From contig CAKVIE010000001.1 of assembly GCA_934754505.1 (NCBI GenBank), positions 170,926-234,925 on the forward strand: a stretch of 64,000 nucleotides of DNA, in the 5' to 3' direction. Source of the DNA: an uncultured Candidatus Melainabacteria bacterium (GTDB taxonomy: Bacteria > Cyanobacteriota > Vampirovibrionia > Gastranaerophilales > Gastranaerophilaceae). Made by a program: the position numbers and the translations under genes. Positions 53,157 to 62,687 of this stretch are shown here, one piece after another. Under the pieces are notes generated by a model. The model was not told the origin of the DNA. It made no database searches and saw only the letters and a list, made by a program, of their open reading frames with translations. Each line of letters opens with the position of its first letter. The first letter of the stretch is position 1.

Positions 53157-53383
53157 TCAAATACATAAGGAAGTAATGATGCTTCTCTTGCTCTTTTAAC
53201 TGCTCTTGCAAGCAATCTTTGGTGCTTAGCACAATTACCCGTAATTCTTCTCGGAAGGATTTTTCCTGCTTCCGTTAAGTATTTTCTGAGTTTTTGAGCA
53301 TCTTTGTAATCGATTACTTCAATTTTATCTGCACAAAAACTGCAGCTTTTTCTTTTCTTTTTGTCTTGTTGTTCTCTTGCCAT
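53153..53383 (-). CDS. rpsR: 30S ribosomal protein bS18
   Basis: A 76-residue ribosomal protein that pairs with bS6 on the 30S platform. The conserved core is IDYKDAQKLRKYLTEAGKILPRRITGNCAKHQRLLARAVKRAR. The N-terminus keeps cysteines in CSFCADK, so this is the zinc-binding (C+) paralogue. Third gene of the conserved rpsF-ssb-rpsR operon. Confidence 0.97.
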   Translation of the reverse strand: MAREQQDKKKRKSCSFCADKIEVIDYKDAQKLRKYLTEAGKILPRRITGNCAKHQRLLARAVKRAREASLLPYVFD

Positions 53384-53410
53384 TTTAAATATTCCTTTAC
53401 TTTCTATCCG

Positions 53411-53797
53411 TTAAAAGGGGATTTCTTCTTCGCCAATTAAATCATCCGAGAAATCTTCTTCGGCGAATTTTGCTATCTTCTTCGGTTTATCCGATGATGC
53501 GGACTCACCTGCTTTTTCAAACGACGATAACATAAGTTCCATTACTCGCTTTTCATTACCGTCTTCATCTTTCACAGCTCCGATTTGAAGTCTGCCCTCT
53601 ACAACAACTTTGTCAGATTTTGAGAGAACTCTTTCTGTTTCTTCTGCTGCTTTTCCCATGGAAATTACTCTAACTAACAAATTATCGTTGTCTTGTACTT
53701 GCAAAACAAACGTTGTAATTGCTACGTTATTTTGAGTAAATCTTTTTTCGGGTGCTCGGAATACCGTACCGGAAAATACTGCTCTGCAAACCGTCAT
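53411..53797 (-). CDS. ssb: single-stranded DNA-binding protein
   Basis: A 128-residue OB-fold protein protecting single-stranded DNA in replication and repair. The OB domain spans about residues 1-100, and the C-terminus ends DDLIGEEEIPF, the acidic tip with the IPF that recruits partner proteins. The linker is short compared with E. coli SSB. Flanked by rpsF and rpsR in the usual order. Confidence 0.95.
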   Translation of the reverse strand: MTVCRAVFSGTVFRAPEKRFTQNNVAITTFVLQVQDNDNLLVRVISMGKAAEETERVLSKSDKVVVEGRLQIGAVKDEDGNEKRVMELMLSSFEKAGESASSDKPKKIAKFAEEDFSDDLIGEEEIPF

Positions 53798-53803
53798 TTC
53801 CGC

Positions 53804-54100
53804 CTACGCTTTTACTTTTGAAAGTTCCATAAACATCATTCTGAGAATGTTGTCATTTAATTTCAATTGTCTGTTGAATTCTGTTACTGATTTTTCATCT
53901 AATTCAACTTTTAAAACTGCCATGTATGCATCTCTGAATCCTTTGATGTCATAAGCGAGTTTTTTGCGACCCATAAGGTCTGTGTCTGTTACTTTTCCTT
54001 TTAAACCATCTACTGCATCAGAAATTTTTGATACAACTGTTTGTACTTCTTCTGAATCAATGTTCGGTTTAATCATCAATAATAATTCGTATGTTTTCAA
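53804..54100 (-). CDS. rpsF: 30S ribosomal protein bS6
   Basis: A 98-residue ribosomal protein with the typical start MKTYELLLMIKPN and the GRKKLAYDIKGFRDAYM core. First gene of rpsF-ssb-rpsR; a purine-rich AAGGAGAAAG site lies upstream. S6 and S18 bind each other on the ribosome, which fits co-expression. Confidence 0.96.
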   Translation of the reverse strand: MKTYELLLMIKPNIDSEEVQTVVSKISDAVDGLKGKVTDTDLMGRKKLAYDIKGFRDAYMAVLKVELDEKSVTEFNRQLKLNDNILRMMFMELSKVKA

Positions 54101-54190
54101 TTTCTTTCTCCTTGAAAATTAGTAATTCTCGGAAAAATACTATCATGAACATATTTTGATTTCAAATAGATTTTATAAAAGTTCACAAAT

Positions 54191-55441
54191 TTATGACAAT
54201 CTGTTTATCAAATATTTTACGGCACCTCTGTTTTCGGCAAATACTTCGCCTGCAAATGCCGAAACTTTTTCGAGTTCGGTTATATCCGAGAACCATATAT
54301 CAAGTGTTTTGAAAAACTCATCGGTATCTTTTGCAACTACTGCTGCACCTTTTTCTGTCAAAATTTTATAAATATCTTTGAAATTGGCAATATTCGGCCC
54401 TGAAACAACAGGCTTATTCCAAATGTTTGCCTCTAACGGATTATGCCCGCCGGGACCAAAGAAACTTCCGCCGATATATGCAGCTGTACAGAATGAGAAG
54501 AATTTTGAAAGTTCTCCCATTGTATCGCCCAAAATTACGTCAACTTCATCAAAATTGGCATTTTCACTTACTCTGCCACAACTAAACCCGTATTTTTTAA
54601 TCAAATCATATACTGCATCAAATCGTTGAGGGTGACGGGGAGCTATAAGCATTTTTATTTCCGAATGATGTTCTTTCAATTTTTTATAAGCATCTAATGC
54701 TATTTCATCTTCTCCGGCATGTGTGCTTGCGGCAATAAAAACAGGATAATGAACCTTAAATCTTGCTCTTAATGCACATTGTTCTTCGTAATTTAAACTT
54801 CTTGAAATGTCGAATTTTAAATTGCCCATAAATTCAACTTTATCTTCAGGTGCACCGATATCCTTGATACGCTGTGCATCTGTCTTTGTCTGCATAAGAA
54901 TTTTTTCGTAAAGTTCAAGAACAGGTTTGAAAATAAATGAAAATCTCATATATCCGTCATAAGAATGCGGTGAAATTCTTCCATTAGCTATGTAAACCTT
55001 TATTCCTCGTTTTTTAGCCTCATACACAAATGCAGGCCAAATTTCAGTTTCCGCAATCACGATTTTATTCGGTTGATATTTATTAAAAAATGCATTTACA
55101 GCAAAAAATGAATCAAACGGAAAGTAAGTAATGTCATCGGCAATACCTTTAAACAATTTCAAAGCTATTTCATGCCCTGTTTTTGTTGTATTTGTGATAA
55201 TTACCTTTGTGTCGGGAAATTTTTGTTTATATGCCTTTACCGTATCTGAAACAGCATTGGTTTCGCCGACAGAAACGGCATGAAATACTGTTGTGTTCTG
55301 ACCTTTGAATTTTGAATTGTATAAACCGCACTTCGTCAAAAATCCTGCTCTGAACTTTGGGGTCAATATCAACGCAATTAATATTATCGGTGATAAAATA
55401 ATCGCTGCTGCTATAAACAATATTTCATAAAAAATAAACAT
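54191..55441 (-). CDS. waaA: Kdo transferase (3-deoxy-D-manno-octulosonic acid transferase)
   Basis: Adds Kdo residues to lipid A precursor, an early step of LPS core assembly, at the inner face of the inner membrane. The 416 residues have an N-terminal membrane anchor (residues 5-27), a GT-B fold, the catalytic base Glu60 in HAVSVGE, and the nucleotide-sugar block GGSFFGPGGHNPLEA. It starts 9 bases after the secA stop and is probably co-transcribed with secA. It is direct evidence for LPS in this organism. Confidence 0.95.
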   Translation of the reverse strand: MFIFYEILFIAAAIILSPIILIALILTPKFRAGFLTKCGLYNSKFKGQNTTVFHAVSVGETNAVSDTVKAYKQKFPDTKVIITNTTKTGHEIALKLFKGIADDITYFPFDSFFAVNAFFNKYQPNKIVIAETEIWPAFVYEAKKRGIKVYIANGRISPHSYDGYMRFSFIFKPVLELYEKILMQTKTDAQRIKDIGAPEDKVEFMGNLKFDISRSLNYEEQCALRARFKVHYPVFIAASTHAGEDEIALDAYKKLKEHHSEIKMLIAPRHPQRFDAVYDLIKKYGFSCGRVSENANFDEVDVILGDTMGELSKFFSFCTAAYIGGSFFGPGGHNPLEANIWNKPVVSGPNIANFKDIYKILTEKGAAVVAKDTDEFFKTLDIWFSDITELEKVSAFAGEVFAENRGAVKYLINRLS

Positions 55442-55450
55442 TATTTTTAC

Positions 55451-58210
55451 CTACTTATTTCTTCCGCAGCAATTTTTGTACTTCTTTCCGCTTCCGCAAG
55501 GACAAAAATCGTCTGCATCTATTACATCTTCAATCTCGACAGGGTTTTCAATCATACTTTCAGAACTTTCTGTCAAAACTTCATTTTCTGCCGGATTTAC
55601 AATTTGTATGCCGAATTTTGAACGGAAAATGTGTCTTACCGTATCGCTTTGAATTTCATACATCATTTTGTTAAACAAGTCATAAGCTTCTTTTTTGTAT
55701 TCAATCAAAGGATCTTTTTGACCGTATGCTCTTAATCCGATACCGTCACGAAGCATATCAATATTGTGTAAGTGGTCAATCCATTTCGCATCAATTACTC
55801 GCAACAAAATATCTCGTTCCATTGAACGCATTACGTTGTCGCCTTCAAACGGTACTTGCGGGATAAAATCACTTTCATATTTAGAAATAATATCATTATA
55901 GAAATTTACAATTTGTAGTTCATGCTTTTTGTATGCATCAACAAGTTTATCTCTGAATTTGTCGTAAACATTTTCAAATCTCAAGCCCATTACATCTTGA
56001 ACTGAAACTTCTTCTGTAAGTTGAGGAGCTAAAGAAATTAATTCTCTGATAAGCGTTTTTACATCTTCTTTATCATAATCTGACGGATCCATGCCCGGAG
56101 CGATATAGCTTTTAAGAAGTCTGTCGAGTTCGCACTCTATCATATAAATAATGTCGTCGTAAAGGTTTTCGCCTTTTAGAACACGATTTCTTTGAGCATA
56201 GAATTTTTCTCTTTGAAGGTTCATAACATCGTCATATTCAAGGACGTGTTTTCTTATATCAAAGTGATAAGTTTCGACTTTCTTTTGAGAAGATTGAATT
56301 TGTCTTGTAATAAGAGGTGATTCGATTGCCATATCATCATCAGCATTAATCATGTTCATGATTTTGATGACCTGTTCACCGCCGAAAATTCTCATCAAAT
56401 TATCTTCAAGAGAAAGGAAAAATCTTGTTGAACCGGGGTCGCCTTGACGAGCAGCACGACCTCTGAGCTGGTTATCGATACGTCTTGATTCGTGGCGTTC
56501 TGTTCCGATAACGTGCAAGCCGCCAAGCTCTACAACCTTTTTATGTTCTTCATCTGTAATTTTCTTTGCTCTTTCTAAAGCTTCATTTTTTATTTCTTCA
56601 TATTTGGGATTATCAGGAGTGATGTTTTTATTTTTCAATTCCTCATAAGCCATATATTCGGGGTTACCGCCTAAAAGAATATCTGTACCACGACCTGCCA
56701 TATTGGTTGCGATTGTAACAGCCCCCAATCTGCCTGCCTGTGCGATAATAAAGGCTTCTTTTTCGTGATGTTTTGCATTCAAAATGTTATGTTTGATGCC
56801 TTTTTTCTTAAGTAAATTAGAAATATATTCTGATTTTTCGATACTGATTGTTCCGACAAGTACAGGTCTGCCGATTTTATTCATTTCTATAATTTCATCG
56901 CAAACAGCCTGATATTTTCTGACTTCCGTCTTATAAATAACGTCGGGAAGATTAATTCTTATATCTGTTTTATTGGTCGGAATAACCGTTACCGGCAAAT
57001 TATAAATTTTTCCGAATTCAGCTTCTTCTGTCAAAGCTGTACCTGTCATGCCCGACAATTTCGGATACAATCTGAATAAATTTTGGAAAGTTATAGATGC
57101 CAAAGTTTGTGTTTCATCTTGGATTTTAAGATTTTCCTTAGCTTCAACCGCTTGATGAAGTCCGTCTGACCAACGGCGGCCGTCCATCAAACGTCCCGTA
57201 AATTCATCGACAATCATAACTTCGCCGTTTTTGATAACGTAATCGATATCGATTTTATACAATTCTTTTGCTTTCAAAGCTTGAAGTAAATGGTGAGCAT
57301 ATTGAGTTGAAACATCAAATAAATCTTTTACTCCTAAAAGCTCTTGAGCTCTGTCGATACCGTCTTCGGTCAAAATGATGTTTTTGTTCTTTTCATCAAT
57401 TTCATAATCTTTAACTGCCTCAAGTTGAGGAGCAATTTTTGCCATTGTTCTGTATAATTCTGCCGATTTATCAAGTCTGCCGCTGATAATCAAAGGTGTT
57501 CTTGCTTCATCAATCAAAATACTGTCAACTTCGTCGATAATCGCATAATTGAAAGGACGTTGAACTTGCTGTTCAGCACTTCCTGCCATATTATCTCTAA
57601 GAAAATCGAAACCGAATTCGTTATTGGTTCCATAAGTAATATCACAGGCATAAGCTTGTTTTTTTACTTCAAAATCATCATACATGCTTCTGTCTGCAAG
57701 AACGACTCCGACTGTTAAACCTAAAAACTTATAAATTTTGCCCATCCAGTCGCTGTCACGTTTTGCAAGGTAGTCGTTAACCGTAACGATGTGAACACCT
57801 TTGCCCGTAAGTGCATTCAAGTATGCAGGAAGGGTTGCAACCAAAGTTTTACCTTCACCTGTTCTCATTTCTGCAATATGACCTTCGTGCAAAAACATTC
57901 CGCCGATAAGCTGAACATCAAAATGTCGCATGTTCAAAACTCTTTTACCTGCTTCTCTTACAACCGCAAATGCGTATGGCAGAATTTTATCTAATGCTTG
58001 CTTTTCTAATTTTTTATCTTCTTCTGGGTCGGAAGATGTATGTCTTTCGGCAAGCTGTGCCTTGAATTCATGTGTCTTTGCCCGAAGTTCATCGTCTGTA
58101 AGTTTTGACATCTGTTCTTCAAGTGAATTTATGAAATCCACTGTCGGCATAAACTTTTTTATTTTCTTTTCGTTAGGATCACCTAATAACTTTAATAATA
58201 AACCAATCAT
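55451..58210 (-). CDS. secA: preprotein translocase ATPase SecA
   Basis: The motor that drives proteins through SecYEG. The 919 residues are full length: Walker A MRTGEGKT, DEAD-like IIDEVDSILIDEARTP, the preprotein-crosslinking domain, motif VI region GGLHVIGTERHESRRIDNQLRGRAARQGDPG, then the helical scaffold and wing. The C-terminal SEC-C zinc tail is CPCGSGKKYKNCCG. AGAGGT precedes the ATG. The divergent gene is the MscS channel. Confidence 0.98.
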   Translation of the reverse strand: MIGLLLKLLGDPNEKKIKKFMPTVDFINSLEEQMSKLTDDELRAKTHEFKAQLAERHTSSDPEEDKKLEKQALDKILPYAFAVVREAGKRVLNMRHFDVQLIGGMFLHEGHIAEMRTGEGKTLVATLPAYLNALTGKGVHIVTVNDYLAKRDSDWMGKIYKFLGLTVGVVLADRSMYDDFEVKKQAYACDITYGTNNEFGFDFLRDNMAGSAEQQVQRPFNYAIIDEVDSILIDEARTPLIISGRLDKSAELYRTMAKIAPQLEAVKDYEIDEKNKNIILTEDGIDRAQELLGVKDLFDVSTQYAHHLLQALKAKELYKIDIDYVIKNGEVMIVDEFTGRLMDGRRWSDGLHQAVEAKENLKIQDETQTLASITFQNLFRLYPKLSGMTGTALTEEAEFGKIYNLPVTVIPTNKTDIRINLPDVIYKTEVRKYQAVCDEIIEMNKIGRPVLVGTISIEKSEYISNLLKKKGIKHNILNAKHHEKEAFIIAQAGRLGAVTIATNMAGRGTDILLGGNPEYMAYEELKNKNITPDNPKYEEIKNEALERAKKITDEEHKKVVELGGLHVIGTERHESRRIDNQLRGRAARQGDPGSTRFFLSLEDNLMRIFGGEQVIKIMNMINADDDMAIESPLITRQIQSSQKKVETYHFDIRKHVLEYDDVMNLQREKFYAQRNRVLKGENLYDDIIYMIECELDRLLKSYIAPGMDPSDYDKEDVKTLIRELISLAPQLTEEVSVQDVMGLRFENVYDKFRDKLVDAYKKHELQIVNFYNDIISKYESDFIPQVPFEGDNVMRSMERDILLRVIDAKWIDHLHNIDMLRDGIGLRAYGQKDPLIEYKKEAYDLFNKMMYEIQSDTVRHIFRSKFGIQIVNPAENEVLTESSESMIENPVEIEDVIDADDFCPCGSGKKYKNCCGRNK

Positions 58211-58309
58211 GTATTGTACCTCTTATAGAAACAGTTTATCATAAATATGAATAAAGTTATGATTCTGTTAAGATAATAACAAAAGGAATATTTTATATAA
58301 GGAGTTTTT

Positions 58310-59176
58310 ATGTTTGATTTTTACGATAAATATTATGTATTAGCCGAAATTTTCAGAGCAATAGTGACTTCTCTCTGGTTCAGTTTTTGTGTAAGAGTGA
58401 TTTTTTTGCTGATATTTTTGAAAGCTGCCCATTTAATTATTTCAAAAGTTCATGAAAGAGTTGACCGAAAAGCAACTTCAACCGAGGCAAAAAGACAAAT
58501 TACAACAATTTTTGAATTTATAAAAAATTTCGTATTCTTTGCAATAACGACAATGTTTATTTTAGCTTTTTTAGGCAAAATAGGAATTGATATTAAACCT
58601 TTTCTTGCAACAGCCGGAGTTGCAGGTTTAGCAGTCGGTTTTGCATCTAAAAGATTTATTGAAGATTTAATTCAAGGTTTAATTATTATCACCTCAGGTC
58701 AAATCAGAATCGGTGACTATGTTGAAATTGCAGGAAAAACAGGTACTGTCGAAAAAATTGACATGAAAATGGTTACTCTCCGTGCAACAAACGGGAATGT
58801 TCATTTTATCAGAAACGGCTTAATCGAAATTATTACAAACTATACACGAGATTATTCGATTGCTCTTTTCGATATCGGTGTCGGTTATGATGAAAATCCC
58901 GAAAAGGTTATGAATGTTTTGAAAGATATTTTCTACAACGAACTTAGAAAAAACGAAGAAATGAACAAAAAAATCTTATCAGACATTGTTGTTCAAGGTT
59001 TAACAGAATTCGGCGATTCAAGTATAACAATCAGATGTATAATAAAAACGCTTCCTAAAGAACAATGGGCTGTTCAAAGAGAATTTAATAAACTTGTCTT
59101 GAACAGGTTTAAAAAAGAAAATATCGAAATTCCTTATCCTTACAGAACTATTGTTTACAAGACTGATGAAAAATAA
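58310..59176 (+). CDS. small-conductance mechanosensitive channel (MscS family)
   Basis: A 288-residue channel that opens on membrane tension. Three hydrophobic helices are followed by the pore helix GIDIKPFLATAGVAGLAVGFASKRFIEDLIQG, matching MscS TM3. The beta domain IRIGDYVEIAGKTGTVEKIDMKMVTLRATNGNVHFIRNGLI and a C-terminal alpha/beta vestibule domain follow. Length equals E. coli MscS. AAGGAG lies seven bases before the ATG. Confidence 0.93.
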   Translation: MFDFYDKYYVLAEIFRAIVTSLWFSFCVRVIFLLIFLKAAHLIISKVHERVDRKATSTEAKRQITTIFEFIKNFVFFAITTMFILAFLGKIGIDIKPFLATAGVAGLAVGFASKRFIEDLIQGLIIITSGQIRIGDYVEIAGKTGTVEKIDMKMVTLRATNGNVHFIRNGLIEIITNYTRDYSIALFDIGVGYDENPEKVMNVLKDIFYNELRKNEEMNKKILSDIVVQGLTEFGDSSITIRCIIKTLPKEQWAVQREFNKLVLNRFKKENIEIPYPYRTIVYKTDEK

Positions 59177-59210
59177 TTGTATGTTTCTCTGATTTTTGAG
59201 GAGGTTTATT

Positions 59211-60194
59211 TTGCAATTTTTAAAAAACAAAAAGAAACTTATATTTATAGCTTTTTCAAATATTCTATTGATAATTTTCATTTTAGTTACTGCTGACTAT
59301 TGTTTATACAAGCAATTTTGTAAAAATGATTCTTTATCAAGTTTCAGAAAATATTACCCTGTTCCGTCATATTTACAATATTATAATTCAGCTCAAGGCA
59401 AAGATTTTTCTGAAATAACTCAAAATGATTTTAATTTTTATTTTAGACCTGCATATACAAATCCTCAAAATAAGAAAGCGATAGTTTTTTTTGGTTGTTC
59501 TTTTGCTTACGGTGATGGTTTAAAAGATGAACAAACCTTTCATTATAAGATTTTTAATCAAACAAGCGGGTATAATACATATAATTTTGCTGTCTGCGGT
59601 TCAGGTGTTCAATATATGTTTTATAGCTTGAACAATTTGAAGGTTTTAGACTATGTTCTTAAACCTGTTGAATATGTCATTTATACTTATATTCCTGAAC
59701 AAAATTATAGGGTTAGAAAATATTATAATGATATTATTACTCAAAAAAATATCGGTTTAACCGCCGCCAAAAAAAATGGTAAAGTTGTTATTGAACATCG
59801 AATATTTCCAAAATTTTTTTATAAAACTTTTGTCTTTAAAAAGTTTTTTGAAATCAAATTATATTATCTTTTTAAGGACAAGGCTCTTTTTAGAAAACAA
59901 AATAATGAATTGAATTATTTGTTATTTCGAGAAAGTAAAAAGATTATTAATTCTTATTATCCGAATGCTAAAACAGTTGTTTTAGTCTATCATAACGATA
60001 CTGATGAATTTTATGATAAAGAATTGTTTGAAAAACTTGAACAAGACGGATTTATAATATTGGATACAATAAAACTTACTGGAAAAACTTTTACTCAAAC
60101 AGAACGAATTGATGATGGTTTTCACCCAAATGAAAATGCTTGGAATATTTTAACTCCCAAAATAATTACTGCTTTGAATTTGCAGAAAAAATAA
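59211..60194 (+). CDS. membrane-anchored SGNH-hydrolase-like protein
   Basis: A 327-residue protein with an N-terminal signal anchor (about residues 8-30). SGNH features follow: FFGCSFAYGDGL has the block I Ser in a GxSxxxGxG-like context, NFAVCGSG fits block II/III, and the final DDGFHPNENAW supplies the Asp-X-X-His pair. Such proteins act as O-acyl esterases or transferases on surface glycans. The TTG at 59211 is chosen because GAGGAGG sits six bases before it; a TTG at 59196 overlaps that site. It is 20 bases after the MscS gene. Confidence 0.7.
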   Translation: MQFLKNKKKLIFIAFSNILLIIFILVTADYCLYKQFCKNDSLSSFRKYYPVPSYLQYYNSAQGKDFSEITQNDFNFYFRPAYTNPQNKKAIVFFGCSFAYGDGLKDEQTFHYKIFNQTSGYNTYNFAVCGSGVQYMFYSLNNLKVLDYVLKPVEYVIYTYIPEQNYRVRKYYNDIITQKNIGLTAAKKNGKVVIEHRIFPKFFYKTFVFKKFFEIKLYYLFKDKALFRKQNNELNYLLFRESKKIINSYYPNAKTVVLVYHNDTDEFYDKELFEKLEQDGFIILDTIKLTGKTFTQTERIDDGFHPNENAWNILTPKIITALNLQKK

Positions 60195-60197
60195 CAT

Positions 60198-61871
60198 TTA
60201 ATATTTCGTTCTGTATTTGTTATAGATTGAAAAATCAAGTTCTCGAAGTTCTTTTTCGGAAAAGACATATCCTGTTTTTTCTTTGACGATTTTTTTCATT
60301 TTGTTATCGCAAGTCATATCATTTTCCATTTCTTCACAAACTTTTATAAATTTGTAGTCTTGGTTTCTACTTTTTGGAGCGTAATTGTAAATATAATAAC
60401 TTACTATATGATAATCCGGAGGTATAAATTCTTCGTAGTTTGAATAGCCCAGTTTTGTATATCTCGTATCTTCTATAAATAATCTTTCGAAAATGTATAA
60501 TTTTCTTTTAATGGCTTTAAAATACCCCTGCTCTGTTGAAAAATCAGTTTTTAATTCGCTTGATAAAATTATGTATATAACCGTTAGAATAACAGCTTGT
60601 ATTTTAAATATTTTTCGCTCTGAAAAAGCAATAACATATCCTGCATACGAAAAAATCAGATAATACAAAATGATTTTATAAGACATAATCATTGCTGTGT
60701 AATTTAATATAGATAAATTTGTAGCTGCAAAATGATTTAAATTAAAAGGAAATGCAAATACGAAAAATAATATATCAGCGATAAATATTGAAAAATTGAA
60801 AATAAAAAATCGTTTATTTCTCTCCTGATTTTTGACAAATACGAAGGAACAAACAACTAAAGTAATAAGTACCACAAATAAAAGATGATTATAAGAAAAG
60901 AGTATTGTTACAAAATCGTGGCGGTAAATTTCGCTGTTTTTCATTAAATCCGTTATGCTTCGTGTTCTATCTTCCGCAAACGAAAAATAGCCATTTGAAA
61001 ACGTATTTGCAACCATTGAAAAACAAATTATTGAAAAATATGAGAATAGCTCTCCGATTTTGACTTTGTTTTTTATTAGTAATTGATGCAAAAGACTTCC
61101 AATTATAGATGATGCTATAATTATAAACCTGTAAAATTCGCTGCATACAGAAACGGCAATAATCAAAATTGATAAATATAATGCGGCTTTTGAACTTTTG
61201 AACAGCTTTTTGCGGATTAAATCACCGATTATAAATAATGAAAAGATATAAGCCCACAAAGGAAAGTTAAAAACAAGTAAGCAGCAAAATATGCAAAAAT
61301 ATAAGATTATACCTTTATTGTATTTAGGCAGTATTTGTTTTTTCACGTATGAATATTCTGCTTTTTGGAACAATAATATCGCAAATATCGGCGATAAATA
61401 ATATGAATACATAAAACCAGCTTGTGCAAAAAACCACATACATACTGTTTCATAGTTTGCTTTTATAAAGAAAAACAACAAACAAGGCAATAGCAGATAA
61501 AAATATCGTCTGTGCTTAAAATATTTTGCAAAATTCATTGCTAATGTTGAAACAAACAACATGAATATTATTAGATATATATAGAAATAATATGATTTTG
61601 CAAATTCCATCGGATGCACCTTTAACATTGAAGGTATATAGTTCCCAAATAAAACATGCAGTACTGATAAAATATAATAGTTATGAGGATTTGATGAGAA
61701 AAGATAAGCTGTTTTTTTCAAAAATGTTTCAGGGTATGGATGAAATACCTCGCTTAATGTATCAGAAAATAAAAAAGGTATTTCAGATAGCGGCGATAAT
61801 ATTTTGTAGTAAAAAATAATTATTAATGTCAGTAAGAATAAATGGATTAATTTTGTAAAAACTTTTTTCAT
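60198..61871 (-). CDS. large polytopic membrane protein of unknown function
   Basis: A 557-residue protein with 12 or more hydrophobic helices and a charged C-terminal domain of about 100 residues with YIYNYAPKSRNQDYKF and several Cys (CEEMENDMTCDN). The first external loop contains LFSDTLSEVFHPYPETFLKKTAYLFSSNPHNYY, like the GT-C loop position but without a clear catalytic acid pattern. It resembles uncharacterised DUF6056-like or GT-C-type proteins. Very AT-rich codon use. A sugar-transfer role is plausible given its neighbours, not shown. Confidence 0.65.
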   Translation of the reverse strand: MKKVFTKLIHLFLLTLIIIFYYKILSPLSEIPFLFSDTLSEVFHPYPETFLKKTAYLFSSNPHNYYILSVLHVLFGNYIPSMLKVHPMEFAKSYYFYIYLIIFMLFVSTLAMNFAKYFKHRRYFYLLLPCLLFFFIKANYETVCMWFFAQAGFMYSYYLSPIFAILLFQKAEYSYVKKQILPKYNKGIILYFCIFCCLLVFNFPLWAYIFSLFIIGDLIRKKLFKSSKAALYLSILIIAVSVCSEFYRFIIIASSIIGSLLHQLLIKNKVKIGELFSYFSIICFSMVANTFSNGYFSFAEDRTRSITDLMKNSEIYRHDFVTILFSYNHLLFVVLITLVVCSFVFVKNQERNKRFFIFNFSIFIADILFFVFAFPFNLNHFAATNLSILNYTAMIMSYKIILYYLIFSYAGYVIAFSERKIFKIQAVILTVIYIILSSELKTDFSTEQGYFKAIKRKLYIFERLFIEDTRYTKLGYSNYEEFIPPDYHIVSYYIYNYAPKSRNQDYKFIKVCEEMENDMTCDNKMKKIVKEKTGYVFSEKELRELDFSIYNKYRTKY

Positions 61872-61934
61872 GACGACAATAATAAATAATTCCTAACGTA
61901 ACCATTTTAAATCAAAAATAAAAAGATTGATTGT

Positions 61935-62664
61935 TTATTTTTGAGCAAAAGCGGTTATAAGAAAATTACAGCTGTGATTATTTGCTAAAAGCAGATTTCT
62001 GTCTTTTAAATCTTCAACGCCAAGTCCCTGTAAAAAAGCAGTTGCCGCTAATACATTTCCGACTTGTATAACTTTAATGTTTTTAAATCCTGCTTCGTGC
62101 AATTTACGTCTTAATGAATATTCCGTAAAATGCCAGCTTTCCTCGTATAAATCAGGTTCATTTGATTGGAAACTTATGCCCGGAACGGTAATCAAAAGAA
62201 CGCCGTCCTTTTTAAGTGCATTGTATGAGTTTTTTAAAACAGCACTTGTGTCATAAGGATACATAAGCATTTGAGTCATTATAAAACAGTCAAATTGGTC
62301 TTTTTTCAATGTTTGCGAATTTTGCAAATCTCCTACAATAGTTGCTTTTCTGTTCTTTGAGCTTATGTCTAAAATATCGGAGCTTTTTATATTGCTGCCA
62401 AATTTATAGGTATAATATGCATCTCCTAATTCAAGAATATTTCCGTGTATATATTCTTTGTTTTGTTTTAAAAAATCTTCTATGTAAAATCTGTCGATAG
62501 GTGATTTATCGCCGTATTTTTCTCTGTATTGATTTACAGAAGAAATTTTTATGCCTCGAACTTTAAGAAGATTTGTTTTTTGTCCGACTACATAAAAATA
62601 TATATTTAGTATGAGAAAAAATATATTGATGATTGTTAAATATTTGAAAAAGTATTTTTTTCAT
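61935..62664 (-). pseudogene. membrane-anchored methyltransferase with a +1 frameshift in an A7 tract
   Basis: The ribosome-binding site GGAG and the ATG at 62664 are followed by seven As (62655-62661) and a frame that stops after 33 codons. The frame one base over runs unbroken to the stop at 61935. With six As the product would be 242 residues: a membrane helix (about residues 8-26), then a SAM methyltransferase domain (ILELGDAYYTYKFGS, IVGDLQ, FDCFIMTQML, LKKDGVLLITVPG, GNVLAATAFLQGLG), as in glycan-cluster methyltransferases. There is no ATG, GTG or TTG in that frame before 62327, a TTG that would cut off the SAM site. So it is frameshifted, phase-variable, or a base error. Confidence 0.8.
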
Positions 62665-62687
62665 AACATAACTCCACTAACTATTCA

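Noticed and set aside
62328..62664. Intergenic gap between a short 130-codon methyltransferase and the sugar kinase
   Set aside because: The same frame continues upstream without a stop and encodes the SAM-binding part and a membrane helix, so this is coding DNA of a frameshifted gene.
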